NCBI GenBank assembly: GCA_016712985.1
Contig: JADJQA010000019.1
Span: 16,964 to 80,963 of the forward strand
Source of the DNA: Sulfuritalea sp.
Lineage (GTDB): Bacteria; Pseudomonadota; Gammaproteobacteria; Burkholderiales; Rhodocyclaceae
Direction of reading: 5' to 3'
Length of the DNA: 64,000 bases
Made by a program: the position numbers and the translations under genes. Of the stretch, positions 35,510-47,262 are shown in pieces. The notes beneath the pieces were generated by a model. It was not told the origin of the DNA. It worked only from the letters and a program-made list of their open reading frames with translations, and did no database searches. The number at the start of each line of letters is the position of its first letter. Position 1 is the first letter of the stretch.

Positions 35510-36313
35510 TCATGATGTTTCTCCCGCGGTACGGCGCCAGAGGAAGCTGGCAATGTGCTCGCCGCTCAGCGTCGGTTCGCTGCGACCGGCGATTTCATCG
35601 AGCTTCGCGGCGCGCCCGGTGATGTTGAACAGGCAGCCGCAGTCGGCGCTGACGACACGCCCGGCGCCGGTGGCGCACAGGCTTTCGACCTTGTCGGTGA
35701 CGATGGCTTCCGATATGTGGGGAAAGCGCATCGAGAAGGTGCCGCCAAAACCGCAGCATTCCTCGATGCGCGCCTGTTCGGTGACCTTGACCTGCTTCAG
35801 GCCGGCGAGCAGGGCCTCGCTGGTTTCGTGGCAGCCCATCTCGCGCCGGGCGTGGCAGGAGGTATGCAGCGCGATGGTGCAGGGCGCGCCGCTGTCGTTA
35901 CGGGCGAAGCCGACGACGTGGACCAGAAACTCGGTCAGCTCGAAAGTACGCTCCGCCAGTGTCTGCGCTTTGGCCGCCAGCGCTGGATTGGCGGCGAACA
36001 GCTTCGGGTAGTGGTGGCGCAGCATCGCGCCGCAGGAGCCGGAAGGCACCACCACCGGCCATGGCTCGGGGAACAGGTCGAGCTGGTGCCGAGCGACGTC
36101 GCGCGCTTCGTCCGGGTAGCCGCTGGTATAGGCCGGTTGGCCGCAGCAGGTCTGCCCTTCCGGGAAGTGCACCGCGATGCCTTCGCGCTCCAGCAGGCGC
36201 ACCGTGTCGAGTCCGGCCTCGGGAGCAAACTGGTCGATCAGGCAGGTGGCGAACAGATAGACGTTCCCGGGTTTGGCGGGGTAGGCCCGCGACAGGCCGG
36301 ACTTGTGTTCCAT
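35510..36313 (-). CDS. lutA: L-lactate oxidation protein LutA (LldE)
   Basis: 267 residues with two CCG domains. Motifs GQTCCGQPAYTSGY (about 54-67) and EECCGFGGTFS (about 185-195), plus SGSCGAM and HTSCHARR, hold an iron-sulfur cluster. It is the first gene of lutA-lutC-lutB-dld2. There is a clear 180-base upstream region with two direct repeats (36465-36508) that may be the operator. Confidence 0.94.
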   Translation of the reverse strand: MEHKSGLSRAYPAKPGNVYLFATCLIDQFAPEAGLDTVRLLEREGIAVHFPEGQTCCGQPAYTSGYPDEARDVARHQLDLFPEPWPVVVPSGSCGAMLRHHYPKLFAANPALAAKAQTLAERTFELTEFLVHVVGFARNDSGAPCTIALHTSCHARREMGCHETSEALLAGLKQVKVTEQARIEECCGFGGTFSMRFPHISEAIVTDKVESLCATGAGRVVSADCGCLFNITGRAAKLDEIAGRSEPTLSGEHIASFLWRRTAGETS

Positions 36314-36464
36314 GGCCCTGCTCCTTCAGTGGGGTCAAGCGTTCAGCGGCGATATTGACTGCGGGTGAAACCGGAAAGCACATGGGCCGGGATGCCGCGG
36401 GCCCGCGTGGTCGTTAGCTGCGGTCAAGTAGAACAAGCTTTGGGACTCCGGTCGCAAATGACCA

Positions 36465-36508
36465 GACCGGAATACCATATGTTTGCCTGACCGGTATTGT
36501 GTATGTTT
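36465..36508 (-). promoter_or_regulatory. Two 20-base direct repeats upstream of lutA
   Basis: GACCGGAATACCATATGTTT (36465-36484) and GACCGGTATTGTGTATGTTT (36489-36508) match at 15 of 20 positions and are 24 bases apart, about two helical turns. The first also contains the palindrome CATATG. They lie 150-195 bases ahead of the lutA start. Lactate operons are often controlled by GntR-type LldR/LutR, but the usual TGGT-N-ACCA form is not clear, so the regulator is not identified. Confidence 0.4.
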
Positions 36509-36933
36509 CGTGGGCAAATTGCCATCAGGCATTACCGGTACATCGATTGGGTCAAAAGGGAACAGATTGGTTCCGCGAGAGCATGAATCCCCTTCGCGGC
36601 TGTGACGCCGCCCGCCCGGATAAAGCTGTGCGGCTCGATCGCCGACATGGCGGCGGCGCTTCGCACGATCGGAGCAAGGCCGTCGTCGTTGCGGTGATGC
36701 AGGAAAAGTCCGCTGCGGCCGGTCAGTCCCATGACCCCCGAATGGGCAGGTTGCATCAGGAAATCGCCTATGGCGCCGCCGCGGTGGATGCAGTGTTGCT
36801 CCGACTTGCCGCCATCCGCAACTACGCCATGGGTTCAGTGAGCCGGCTGGAAAGCCGCATGTACCGGGGCGAAGACGTTCTGACCGCGATGCAGAAAGCC
36901 AGCTTTCAGGCCGAGCGTGCCGGCAAGGCGTAA
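36499..36933 (+). CDS. Unrecognised protein, possibly a gene remnant
   Basis: Open from a GTG at 36499 (an ATG at 36583 is also possible). 144 residues; the C-terminal half looks most protein-like, with EIAYGAAAVDAVLLRLAAIR and EDVLTAMQKASFQAERA forming amphipathic helices, while the N-terminal third is Arg/Gly/His-rich and unconvincing. It could be the C-terminal helical end of a lost enzyme. I cannot place it. It lies 8 bases before the aceE promoter. Confidence 0.35.
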   Translation: MYVSWANCHQALPVHRLGQKGTDWFRESMNPLRGCDAARPDKAVRLDRRHGGGASHDRSKAVVVAVMQEKSAAAGQSHDPRMGRLHQEIAYGAAAVDAVLLRLAAIRNYAMGSVSRLESRMYRGEDVLTAMQKASFQAERAGKA

Positions 36934-36940
36934 ACCGCTA

Positions 36941-36971
36941 TTGCGTATTGTGGCATTACATTTTACAATGT
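36941..36971 (+). promoter_or_regulatory. Promoter and dyad of the PDH operon
   Basis: TTGCGT (36941-36946), a 17-base spacer and TACAAT (36964-36969) form a sigma-70 promoter with the same hexamers as the toxin-antitoxin promoter. The inverted repeat ACATT-TTAC-AATGT (36958-36971) covers the -10 box and is a candidate repressor site. The aceE ATG follows after about 105 bases with a leader ending in AAAAGGAG. Confidence 0.55.
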
Positions 36972-37075
36972 GGAACACTTGCAGCGCGCCGAGTCATGAA
37001 CTAGGCCTATCCTGCAAGACAGAGGTCCGTTGAAACAGATCCGGCGGACTCCGATAACTCTCAAAAGGAGATGCC

Positions 37076-39769
<2,694 letters not shown>

Positions 39770-39775
39770 ATATGG

Positions 39776-39887
39776 CTCCCCACCCCCCGGCCCCCGCCCC
39801 AAGGGCGGGGGTGACCAAGGTTCGCGGGCTTTGCCCGCTCCGGATAACTGAATTGCTGCCCCCTTGGGGCGGCCCTGCGGAGGCAGC
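39776..39887. repeat. GC-rich palindromic repeat, copy 5
   Basis: Between aceE and aceF. CCCCGCC-CCAAGG-GCGGGG is a perfect hairpin near 39793; GCGGGCTTTGCCCGC another; CCTTGGGGCGGCCCTGCGGA (near 39861) is identical to the element before mshG. It ends at the aceF ATG. Confidence 0.6.
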
Positions 39888-41303
39888 ATGAGCCAGATTA
39901 TCGAAGTGAAAGTACCGGATATCGGCGACTTCAAGGACGTGCCGATCATCGAAATGCTGGTCAAGGTCGGCGACCAGGTGAAGGCGGAGGATTCGCTGAT
40001 TACGATTGAATCCGACAAGGCGACCGTGGACGTGCCCTCTCCCGTCTCGGGAGTGATCACCGAATTGAAGCTCAAGCTGGGCGACAAGGTGTCCGAAGGA
40101 ATGCTGATCGGCTTGATCGACAGCGCGGGGGCAGCAAGCGGTGCCGACGCCGTGGTGGTCGCTGCCGTGCCAGTGCCCGCTGCGCCTGCCCCGGAGCCCG
40201 CCGCGGCGCTTGCCCCGGAGCCCGCAAAGCCGGCGCCGATGGCGGTGCCCGTCGCTGCCACCGACGTGGATTTCCGCCCAGGGCACGCCGAACAGATTTC
40301 CGCACCGCACCGTCTCTCCATGCCCACGCCGACGGACCGTCTGCAGGGCCAGGCGGCCCACGCCAGCCCATCGGTGCGCCGTTTTGCACGGGAGCTTGGC
40401 GTTGATGTCGCCAGGGTGACCGGCAGCGGTCCGAAGGGACGCATCCTGCAAGCTGACGTGCAGGCCTACGTCAAGGGCATCGTCGTCGCCTCGGGTGCGC
40501 CGGCGCCTGCCGGCGCGGCGCTCGCCCATTCGGGCGGCGGCCTGGATCTGTTGCCCTGGCCGAAAATCGACTTTGCAAAATTCGGCGCGATCGAGGTTCA
40601 GCCGCTGTCGCGCATCAAGAAGATTTCCGGCGCCAACCTGGCGCGCAACTGGGTCATGATTCCGGCCGTCACCTATCACGAAGACGCCGACATCACCGAG
40701 CTCGAAGCCTTCCGCGTGCAGATCAACAAGGAGCAGTCCGGCGACAAGCCGGCGCATTTGGGTAACACTAAGCTGACCATGCTCGCCTTCCTGATCAAGG
40801 CGGTGGTTCGGGCGATGCAGAAGTATCCCGAGTTCAATGCGTCGCTCGACGGCCAGGGTGACGAGATGCGCCTGGTGCTGAAAAAGTATTTCAACATCGG
40901 CTTCGCCGCCGACACGCCGAATGGCCTGATGGTGCCGGTGATCAAGAATGCCGACAGCAAGGGCGTGTTCGATCTGGCGCGGGAATCCGGGGACTTGGCG
41001 CGGCAGGCGCGCGAGGGCAAGCTCAAGCCAGCCGACATGCAGGGCGCCTGCTTTACCATTTCCAGTGTCGGCGGCATTGGCGGTACCTACTTTGCGCCGA
41101 TCGTGAATGCTCCGGAAGTGGCGATCCTAGGCGTCAGCAAGTCGGTCATGAAGCCGCTGTGGGACGGCAAGGCTTTCGTCCCGCGCCTGACCCTGCCGCT
41201 GTCGCTGACTGCCGATCACCGGGTGATCGACGGCGCGCTGGCGACCCGCTTCAACGCGTATCTGGCGCAGCTTCTCGGCGACATGCGGAGAAGCATGTTG
41301 TGA
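39888..41303 (+). CDS. aceF: Dihydrolipoamide acetyltransferase (PDH E2)
   Basis: 471 residues. One lipoyl domain (EVKVPDIGDFKDVPIIEMLV...ESDKATVDV, lipoyl-lysine near 44), an Ala/Pro linker, an E3-binding domain (SPSVRRFARELGVDVARVTG, about 160-180) and the catalytic core with LSLTADHRVIDGALATRF (His near 443). The start is the ATG at 39888 after GGAGGCAGC. The stop overlaps the GTG of the proteasome-like gene. Confidence 0.96.
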   Translation: MSQIIEVKVPDIGDFKDVPIIEMLVKVGDQVKAEDSLITIESDKATVDVPSPVSGVITELKLKLGDKVSEGMLIGLIDSAGAASGADAVVVAAVPVPAAPAPEPAAALAPEPAKPAPMAVPVAATDVDFRPGHAEQISAPHRLSMPTPTDRLQGQAAHASPSVRRFARELGVDVARVTGSGPKGRILQADVQAYVKGIVVASGAPAPAGAALAHSGGGLDLLPWPKIDFAKFGAIEVQPLSRIKKISGANLARNWVMIPAVTYHEDADITELEAFRVQINKEQSGDKPAHLGNTKLTMLAFLIKAVVRAMQKYPEFNASLDGQGDEMRLVLKKYFNIGFAADTPNGLMVPVIKNADSKGVFDLARESGDLARQAREGKLKPADMQGACFTISSVGGIGGTYFAPIVNAPEVAILGVSKSVMKPLWDGKAFVPRLTLPLSLTADHRVIDGALATRFNAYLAQLLGDMRRSML

Positions 41304-41879
41304 CCACGCTGACGGTGGTCAAGAAGGGGCAGGAGGTAGCGATCGCCGCCGATGGTCTCACCACCTTCGGCGATACCCGGCTGGCGCGCAGCTACAAGGG
41401 CGAACACGACAAGATCCTCTGCATCGCCGGGTCATGGATCGGCATTTGCGGCTCGTCGGCGCACCATCTGGTGCTGCAAAGCGCCTTCTCCAGTCTGGAG
41501 GATATCCGCCTGGGCTCGCGCATGGAGGTCTATGAGACCTTTCGTCGGCTGCACCCGATTCTCGGAGCATGCCTTCCTCAACACCAAGGAAGACGAGGAC
41601 GACCCCTACGAGAGCTCGCAGATCACCGCGCTGATCGCCAACGGATCCGGCATCTACGGCGTCTATTCCTATCGCGAGGTATTCGAGTTCGACCGGGTCT
41701 GGGCTGCCGGCTCCGGTCGCAACTTCGCCCTGGGTGCGATGCATGCGCTCTATGACAGTGCAATGACGGCGGCGGGCATTGCCGAAGCGGGTGTCGCCGC
41801 CGGCATTGAATTCGATACATCGTCCGGCCCGCCGATCGTGGTCCATGAGATCAAACTGGAAGGAACACGCAATGAGTGA
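41300..41879 (+). CDS. Proteasome-like Ntn-hydrolase (HslV/BPH type), one frame break
   Basis: About 193 residues. The GTG start overlaps the aceF stop (GTGA). After the initiator the chain begins TTLTVV, giving an N-terminal threonine nucleophile; Asp17 (AADG) and a lysine near position 32 (RSYKGEH) match the catalytic set of HslV and proteasome beta subunits. The C-terminal half has GSGRNFALGAMHALYD, the usual end of the fold. The frame changes near 41561; the other frame reads EHAFLNTKEDEDDPYESSQI. Two bases are lost (580 is 3n-2). Betaproteobacterial proteasome homologues (BPH) are known as tetradecamers without an ATPase partner; I think this is one. The end overlaps the lpdA start by 8 bases. 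Confidence 0.75.
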
Positions 41880-43722
41880 CAGCGTTGAAGTGAAAGTGCC
41901 TGACATCGGCGATTTCAAGGATGTGCCGATCATCGAAGTCCTGGTCAAGGTCGGCGACACGGTGCAGGCCGAGGATTCGCTGATCACGCTGGAATCGGAC
42001 AAGGCGACCATGGATGTGCCCTCTCCGGTGTCCGGCGTGGTGACCGAGTTGAAGGTCAAGGTCGGCGACAAGGTCGCGGAAGGCTCGGTGGTGGCGATGA
42101 TTTCCGCGGCGGCGGCGGATGCCCCCGCGAAAGTTCCCGCAGGGACGCAGAGCGCCGGCACTACGGCTGTTCCTGTCGCATCGGCGCCGATCCCCCTCTC
42201 CCCCAGCCCCTCTCCCGCAGAGGGGAGAGGGCAGGCGACGACCGCACCGGCGACGGCCACATTCGCCGGCAAGGTCGATCTGGAATGTGAAATGCTGGTG
42301 CTCGGCGCCGGACCCGGCGGCTATTCCGCCGCTTTCCGCGCGGCTGACCTCGGCATGAAGACGCTCATCGTCGAACGCTACGCGACACTGGGCGGGGTCT
42401 GCATGAATGTCGGCTGCATTCCGTCCAAGGCACTGCTCCATGTCGCTGCGGTGATCGACGAGGCTCATCACATGGCGGAGACCGGCATCGGCTTCGCCGC
42501 GCCGGTGGTCGACATCGATAAGCTGCGCATGCACAAGGAAAAGGTGATCGGCAAGCTCACCGGCGGCCTGACCGGCATGGCCAAGGCGCGCAAGGTCGAG
42601 GTGGTACGGGGCTACGGCCACTTCCTCGATGCATGGCATCTGGAAGTCGAGACCATGACCGGCGACGCGCAGGAAAAGACCGGGGAAAGGAAGGTCGTCC
42701 GCTTCCAGAAATGCATCATCGCGGCGGGCAGCGCGGCAGTGCATCTGCCCTTCATTCCCAGGGACCCGCGCATCGTCGATTCCACCGGCGCGCTGGAACT
42801 GCGCTTCGTGCCGAAGAAAATGCTGGTCATTGGCGGCGGCATCATCGGCCTGGAAATGGCCACCGTGTATTCCACGCTGGGCGCCCGCGTCGATGTCGTG
42901 GAAATGCTCGATGGCCTGATGCAGGGACCGGACCGCGATCTGGTGAAGGTCTGGGAAAAGCAGAATGCCAAGCGTTTCGACAAGGTGATGCTGAAAACAA
43001 AAACCGTCGCCGTCGAGGCCAGGGAAGATGGTCTCTGGGTAAGATTCGAGGGCGAGCAGGCGCCGGCAGACGCGCAGTGCTACGACATGATCTTGCAGTC
43101 CGCCGGTCGCGTGCCCAACGGCAGGAAGATCGGCGCCGACAAGGCCGGCGTGGTGGTGAACGAGCGCGGCTTCATCCCGGTCGACAGTCAGATGCGGACC
43201 AACGTGCCGCACATCCAGGCCATTGGCGACATTGTCGGCCAGCCGATGCTGGCGCACAAGGCGGTACATGAGGCGCACGTTGCAGCCGAGGCGGCGGCGG
43301 GGCAGAAGAGCCACTTCGACGCGACGGTAATCCCCGGTGTGGCTTACACCCATCCGGAAGTGGCGTGGGTCGGCGTCGGCGAAGACGAGGCGAAACAGGC
43401 CGGACGCAAGGTCAGCAGCGCGAAGTTCCCCTGGGCCGCCTCGGGCCGGGCGATTGCCAACGGCGCCGAATACGGTTTCACCAAGCTGGTGTTCGACGAC
43501 AGTGATGGCAACGGTGCCCATCGCGTGATCGGCGGCAGCATCGTCGGTCCCAATGCCGGCGACATGATCGGCGAGGTGGCGCTGGCCATCGAAATGGGCG
43601 CCGACGCGGTGGATATCGGCAAGACCATTCATCCCCATCCGACCCTGGGCGAAACCATCGGCATGGCTGCCGAGGTGGCGCATGGTTCCTGCACCGACCT
43701 GCCGCCAATGCGCCGAAAATGA
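41872..43722 (+). CDS. lpdA: Dihydrolipoamide dehydrogenase (PDH E3) with N-terminal lipoyl domain
   Basis: 616 residues. A lipoyl domain (VEVKVPDIGDFKDVPIIEVL...ESDKATMDV, lipoyl-lysine near 44), nearly the same as that of aceF, then an Ala/Pro/Ser linker and the flavoprotein: FAD motif LVLGAGPGGYSAAF (about 141-154), redox disulfide GGVCMNVGCIPSKALLH, NAD motif LVIGGGIIGLEMATV and the C-terminal His-Glu pair in TIHPHPTLGET. It reoxidises dihydrolipoyl groups. ATG 41872 lies inside the end of the previous gene. The linker includes an intergenic-type repeat (42192-42231). Confidence 0.96.
   Translation: MSDSVEVKVPDIGDFKDVPIIEVLVKVGDTVQAEDSLITLESDKATMDVPSPVSGVVTELKVKVGDKVAEGSVVAMISAAAADAPAKVPAGTQSAGTTAVPVASAPIPLSPSPSPAEGRGQATTAPATATFAGKVDLECEMLVLGAGPGGYSAAFRAADLGMKTLIVERYATLGGVCMNVGCIPSKALLHVAAVIDEAHHMAETGIGFAAPVVDIDKLRMHKEKVIGKLTGGLTGMAKARKVEVVRGYGHFLDAWHLEVETMTGDAQEKTGERKVVRFQKCIIAAGSAAVHLPFIPRDPRIVDSTGALELRFVPKKMLVIGGGIIGLEMATVYSTLGARVDVVEMLDGLMQGPDRDLVKVWEKQNAKRFDKVMLKTKTVAVEAREDGLWVRFEGEQAPADAQCYDMILQSAGRVPNGRKIGADKAGVVVNERGFIPVDSQMRTNVPHIQAIGDIVGQPMLAHKAVHEAHVAAEAAAGQKSHFDATVIPGVAYTHPEVAWVGVGEDEAKQAGRKVSSAKFPWAASGRAIANGAEYGFTKLVFDDSDGNGAHRVIGGSIVGPNAGDMIGEVALAIEMGADAVDIGKTIHPHPTLGETIGMAAEVAHGSCTDLPPMRRK
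42192..42231. repeat. Palindromic CCCTCTCCC repeat inside the lpdA linker
   Basis: CCCCCTCTCCCCCAGCCCCTC continues into a hairpin whose arms CCCTCTCC and GGAGAGGG flank GCAG. Such elements normally sit between genes; here it is read in frame as LSPSPSPAEGRGQ in the flexible linker between the lipoyl and FAD domains. Confidence 0.6.
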
Positions 43723-43751
43723 ACTGATCTTCAGGTAGACTTGCCAGCACT

Positions 43752-45436
43752 GTGTTCAGCAAGCTCATCTCACGCTTTCAGGACAAAAAGCCGGATCACC
43801 CGTTGGGTTCCGACGAGAATCTCGACGCCCTGCTCGACGGCATTCCGCAGTTTGATCCCGCGCGCCTGTTGCTCGACGTCGATCACTGGCTTGATCAAGT
43901 TGAAACCTGCGTTTCCGAAATTGGCGCAGTTGCCGCCGCGCACGCCATGTTTCGACTTGATCAGCATTCCCGGGCTGGCGCCGACGAGTTGCTGGCCCGC
44001 TACCTTTCGGTCGGCAAGCGTGAGTACTTGCGCGATTCGATCTGGTCGGCGCTGGAGGCCCATGCCGCTCGTCTTTTCCAGGGCTACCAGGCGATCTTGA
44101 GCATCGCGTCGGAGCCCAAGGCGGAGAAGGATAAAGTCCGCACGGCCGGGAGCGCCGCGAGGGCGCTGAGGGCATGGGCACTGCGCAAGAAGCTGCAGCA
44201 TTTTCGCTATCGCCGGCCAAGCGCGGAACTCTGGCTGGAGGCACACAATCTGCTCCAGGTTCTGTGGCGCCTGGGCGTGCAGTCGACAAGCGTGGTGCCC
44301 TACCGCGATGAAGCGGCGACGACGCCTTTGCAGGAATACCTGATCGGGCTTTATCTCGAGTTTGTCCCTTTCGGCAACATGGTGCCGCAGCAGTTGGAAC
44401 TGTCGGAACGTTTTCTGCGCTCCTGCGATGGCCTCGAGCTGACACCGCAGCCCCATCTGTCGAGCACGGATCGAATCGATCTGGCGGCGGGTAGCGGGCC
44501 CCAGCGGCTCAAGGAGGGTGATGCCGGCAGCATCAGCATGCGCTACTGCTCGGTCCTCAAATTGCGTGGCGCCTTGATGAAGTTCGCCGCGCAGGCGCGC
44601 AAGCCCGAACAGGCTCCTGCCTGGCTCACCAGCATGCCTGCCACCCGAGAGCAGATCACCGGCGGAATGCTGACCCTGATGACCTACTGGGCGCCGAAGC
44701 CGCCGAAGCGAAACAACGATCGCTTCGGCGAGAAAGTCGAGCTCAGGGTCGTATTCGGCTTTGGCCTCGCGCGACGCATGATCGCCGCCTCGCATTTTGC
44801 GCGCAGTGGGCTCGCATTCAAATACGAGGGGTGGATGTGGACCGCTTGTACGCTGAATTCCGTTTCGGTCGTGTCGAGCAATCCGTGGCGGCAGACGCGG
44901 ACCAGGCGGCGGAGATCGTGGAGCCCGAAGCCACCAGCCCCATGGAAATCTTGCGTTCGCTGGAGCTGCGCGGCGACAAGGCGCAGATGGAGCACTGGCT
45001 GCAGGTGGATAGCAGCGCCACGGGGCTTGGCGCGGCGGTGCCCGCCGTGTTGCCGCGACATCAGATCGGGCTGCTGATCTGTCTGCGCAGCCGCGAGGGT
45101 CTCGACTGGCGTCTGGGCTTTATCCGGCGCATCGGCAGAGACGCGGAGAATCGTCCCAGCATCGGTATCGAAACCCTGCCCTGGCCATCCATTTGCGCCC
45201 AGGCGAAACCGGGTGGAGAGGAAACCGTCTGGAGGAACGTCACGGAGGCAGGGGACGGCTGGCTTGATGCCGTGATTGTCAGCCAGGAGGGCAAGGGGCC
45301 TCATCCTGCCGGCCGGCGCGTTTGTCGCTGGCATGGAGATCGACGTGCGCAGCCACGAGGACACTGGCGCGTCAGGCTGGATTCCTTGCTCGAACACGGT
45401 CAGGATTTCGAGCGTATCAAGATCACCCGCATTTGA
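43752..45436 (+). CDS. Large conserved-looking protein of unknown function, three frame breaks
   Basis: About 561 residues after repair, starting at a GTG. Helical N-terminal half (DPARLLLDVDHWLDQVETCV, then RLDQHSRAGADELLARYLSV), an Arg-rich centre and a C-terminal part with LGFIRRIGRD and GLILPAGAFVAGMEIDVRSH that could be a PilZ-like beta domain; this last point is weak. No signal peptide or membrane segment. The frame breaks lie near 44829-44832 (GGGG), 45295-45298 (GGGG) and about 45360, and repair gives an uninterrupted chain ending FERIKITRI 10 bases before rpiA. I do not recognise the family. Confidence 0.6.
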
Positions 45437-45446
45437 CAGGCATCCC

Positions 45447-46118
45447 ATGACGCAAGACGAAATGAAGCAGGCTGTCGCTCGTACGGCGTGCGACTACGTG
45501 GCCGAGCACCTACCCGTCGGAGCGATTCTCGGGGTCGGCACCGGCTCCACGGCGAATTACTTCATCGACCAGATTGCCGGCATCAAGGAGCGTCTCGGCG
45601 GTACCGTGGCGAGTTCGGAAGCGACCGCTCGCCGGCTCGCCGGGCATGGCATCCGCGTGTTCGATCTCAACGATGTCGAGGCCGTTGGCATGTATGTCGA
45701 TGGCGCGGACGAGATTGACGGCAGCATGGCGATGGTGAAGGGCGGCGGCGGGGCGCTGACCCGCGAAAAGATCGTTGCCGCGGTGGCGCGCACTTTTGTT
45801 TGCATCTGCGATGATTCCAAGCGCGTAGGGACCCTGGGCAGGTTTCCCTTGCCGGTGGAAGTGATTGCCATGGCTCGCGCCCACGTCAGCCGCGAACTGG
45901 CCAGGCTCGGGGGTAGGCCGAAGTTGCGCGAGGGACTGGTGACCGACAACGGCAACCAGATTATCGATGTACATGGCCTGTCGATCACCGACCCGGTCGG
46001 TTTTGAAACCCGCATCAACCAGATCGTCGGCGTCGTCAGCAATGGCCTGTTTGCGCAACGTGGCGCGGATGTGCTGTTGCTTGCCACGCTGGACGGGGTG
46101 CAGACTTTCCTGCGCTGA
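45447..46118 (+). CDS. rpiA: Ribose-5-phosphate isomerase A
   Basis: 223 residues. It interconverts ribose-5-phosphate and ribulose-5-phosphate in the pentose phosphate and Calvin pathways. Motifs: GVGTGSTANYFID (about 28-40), the SSEATARRL loop, DGADEIDGSMAMVKGGGGAL (catalytic Asp and Lys) and the end GLFAQRGADVLLLAT. Ribulose-5-phosphate supply also serves the RuBisCO cycle 10 kb away. Confidence 0.96.
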   Translation: MTQDEMKQAVARTACDYVAEHLPVGAILGVGTGSTANYFIDQIAGIKERLGGTVASSEATARRLAGHGIRVFDLNDVEAVGMYVDGADEIDGSMAMVKGGGGALTREKIVAAVARTFVCICDDSKRVGTLGRFPLPVEVIAMARAHVSRELARLGGRPKLREGLVTDNGNQIIDVHGLSITDPVGFETRINQIVGVVSNGLFAQRGADVLLLATLDGVQTFLR

Positions 46119-46178
46119 AACAATTCCTTCACATGCATTGGCTATAGTATGGAGTTGGCTATGCAAACAGGGGGCAGC

Positions 46179-46883
46179 ATGAACCAAGAACACATCACCA
46201 AACAATTTGACGTTGATCTCGAAGGCCTGCGCTCGCGCGTTCTGGCAATGGGCGGTCTGGTCGAGCAGCAATTGATTCGCGCCATGGAAGCGCTGGAATC
46301 AGGCGACATGGCTCAGATCGAACAGGTGATCGCGAACGACCGGGTGGTCAATCGGCACGAAGTCGAACTCGACGAGGCCTGCAATCACGTCATCGCCAAG
46401 CGTCAGCCGGCGGCAGTCGATCTGCGCATGATCATGACCGTGGTCAAGACCATCACCGATCTGGAACGCATTGGCGACGAAGCCAAAAAGATTGCCAAGA
46501 TGGCGCGCGCGATTCATGCCGGAGATATCCATATTCTGCCGCGCGTCGATTTGCGCCGCCCGGCGGACATTGCCGTGGTGATGCTGCGCAAATCCCTCGA
46601 TGCCTTCGCCCGCCTCGACGTGAGTGTGTCGGCCGAGGTGGTGCGTCAGGATCGCGAAGTGGATGCGGGTTTCAAGGCGGCGATGCGCCAGCTCATCACT
46701 TTCATGATGGAAGATCCGCGCACCATTTCAAGCGCGCTCGATCTACTGTTCATCGCTCGTTCCATCGAGCGCATCGGCGATCACGCGAAGAACATCTCCG
46801 AATATGTCGTCTACCTGGTCAAGGGGCGCGACGTGCGCCACATTGGGCTGGAAGCGATGGAGAGGGAGGTCGCCGGCGGTTAA
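46179..46883 (+). CDS. phoU: Phosphate transport regulator PhoU
   Basis: 234 residues, two three-helix bundles each with the metal/phosphate motif: ITDLERIGDEAKKIAK (about 88-103) and SIERIGDHAKNISEYVV (about 196-212). It signals phosphate status between the Pst transporter and PhoR. I chose ATG 46179, preceded by AGGGGG; two earlier in-frame ATGs lack a site at a good distance. pst and phoB/R are not in the window. Confidence 0.93.
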   Translation: MNQEHITKQFDVDLEGLRSRVLAMGGLVEQQLIRAMEALESGDMAQIEQVIANDRVVNRHEVELDEACNHVIAKRQPAAVDLRMIMTVVKTITDLERIGDEAKKIAKMARAIHAGDIHILPRVDLRRPADIAVVMLRKSLDAFARLDVSVSAEVVRQDREVDAGFKAAMRQLITFMMEDPRTISSALDLLFIARSIERIGDHAKNISEYVVYLVKGRDVRHIGLEAMEREVAGG

Positions 46884-46949
46884 GCGGCAATCCCAAGGTC
46901 GAATGCAAGGGGCGCTACGCGCCTTTGCTGCCTGCCGCCCTTGTCCCTG

Positions 46950-47222
46950 TTACCTGGCCGGCGGAACGTAGCCGCCGACCTGATCGGCGCCGTCGCCGAA
47001 GAAGTGCTTCTGCACCTGCTCGGCCAGATACTTTCGATGCTGGGCGTCGGCCAGACTCAGGCGGTTTTCGTTGATGATCATCGTCTGCAGCTTGATCCAT
47101 TGCTGCCAGGCTTCCTTCGAGACGTTTTCGTACAGTTTTTTGCCCATTTCGCCGGGCATCGGAGGCAGGTCGAGGCCTTCTGCCTCGCGTCCGAGCTTGA
47201 TGCAATTGACCATGCGTGCCAC
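46950..47222 (-). CDS. yggX: Probable Fe(2+)-trafficking protein YggX
   Basis: 90 residues, starting at a GTG with AAAGGAAAC in front. MVNCIKLGREAEGLDLPPMPG is the usual opening (conserved Cys); NVSKEAWQQWIKLQTMIINE follows. It limits iron-induced oxidative damage in gamma- and betaproteobacteria. It lies 40 bases after the argA stop on the same strand. Confidence 0.95.
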   Translation of the reverse strand: MARMVNCIKLGREAEGLDLPPMPGEMGKKLYENVSKEAWQQWIKLQTMIINENRLSLADAQHRKYLAEQVQKHFFGDGADQVGGYVPPAR

Positions 47223-47262
47223 GGTGTTTCCTTTCGTCGAGAATGCAGGGGGAGCACCCAGT

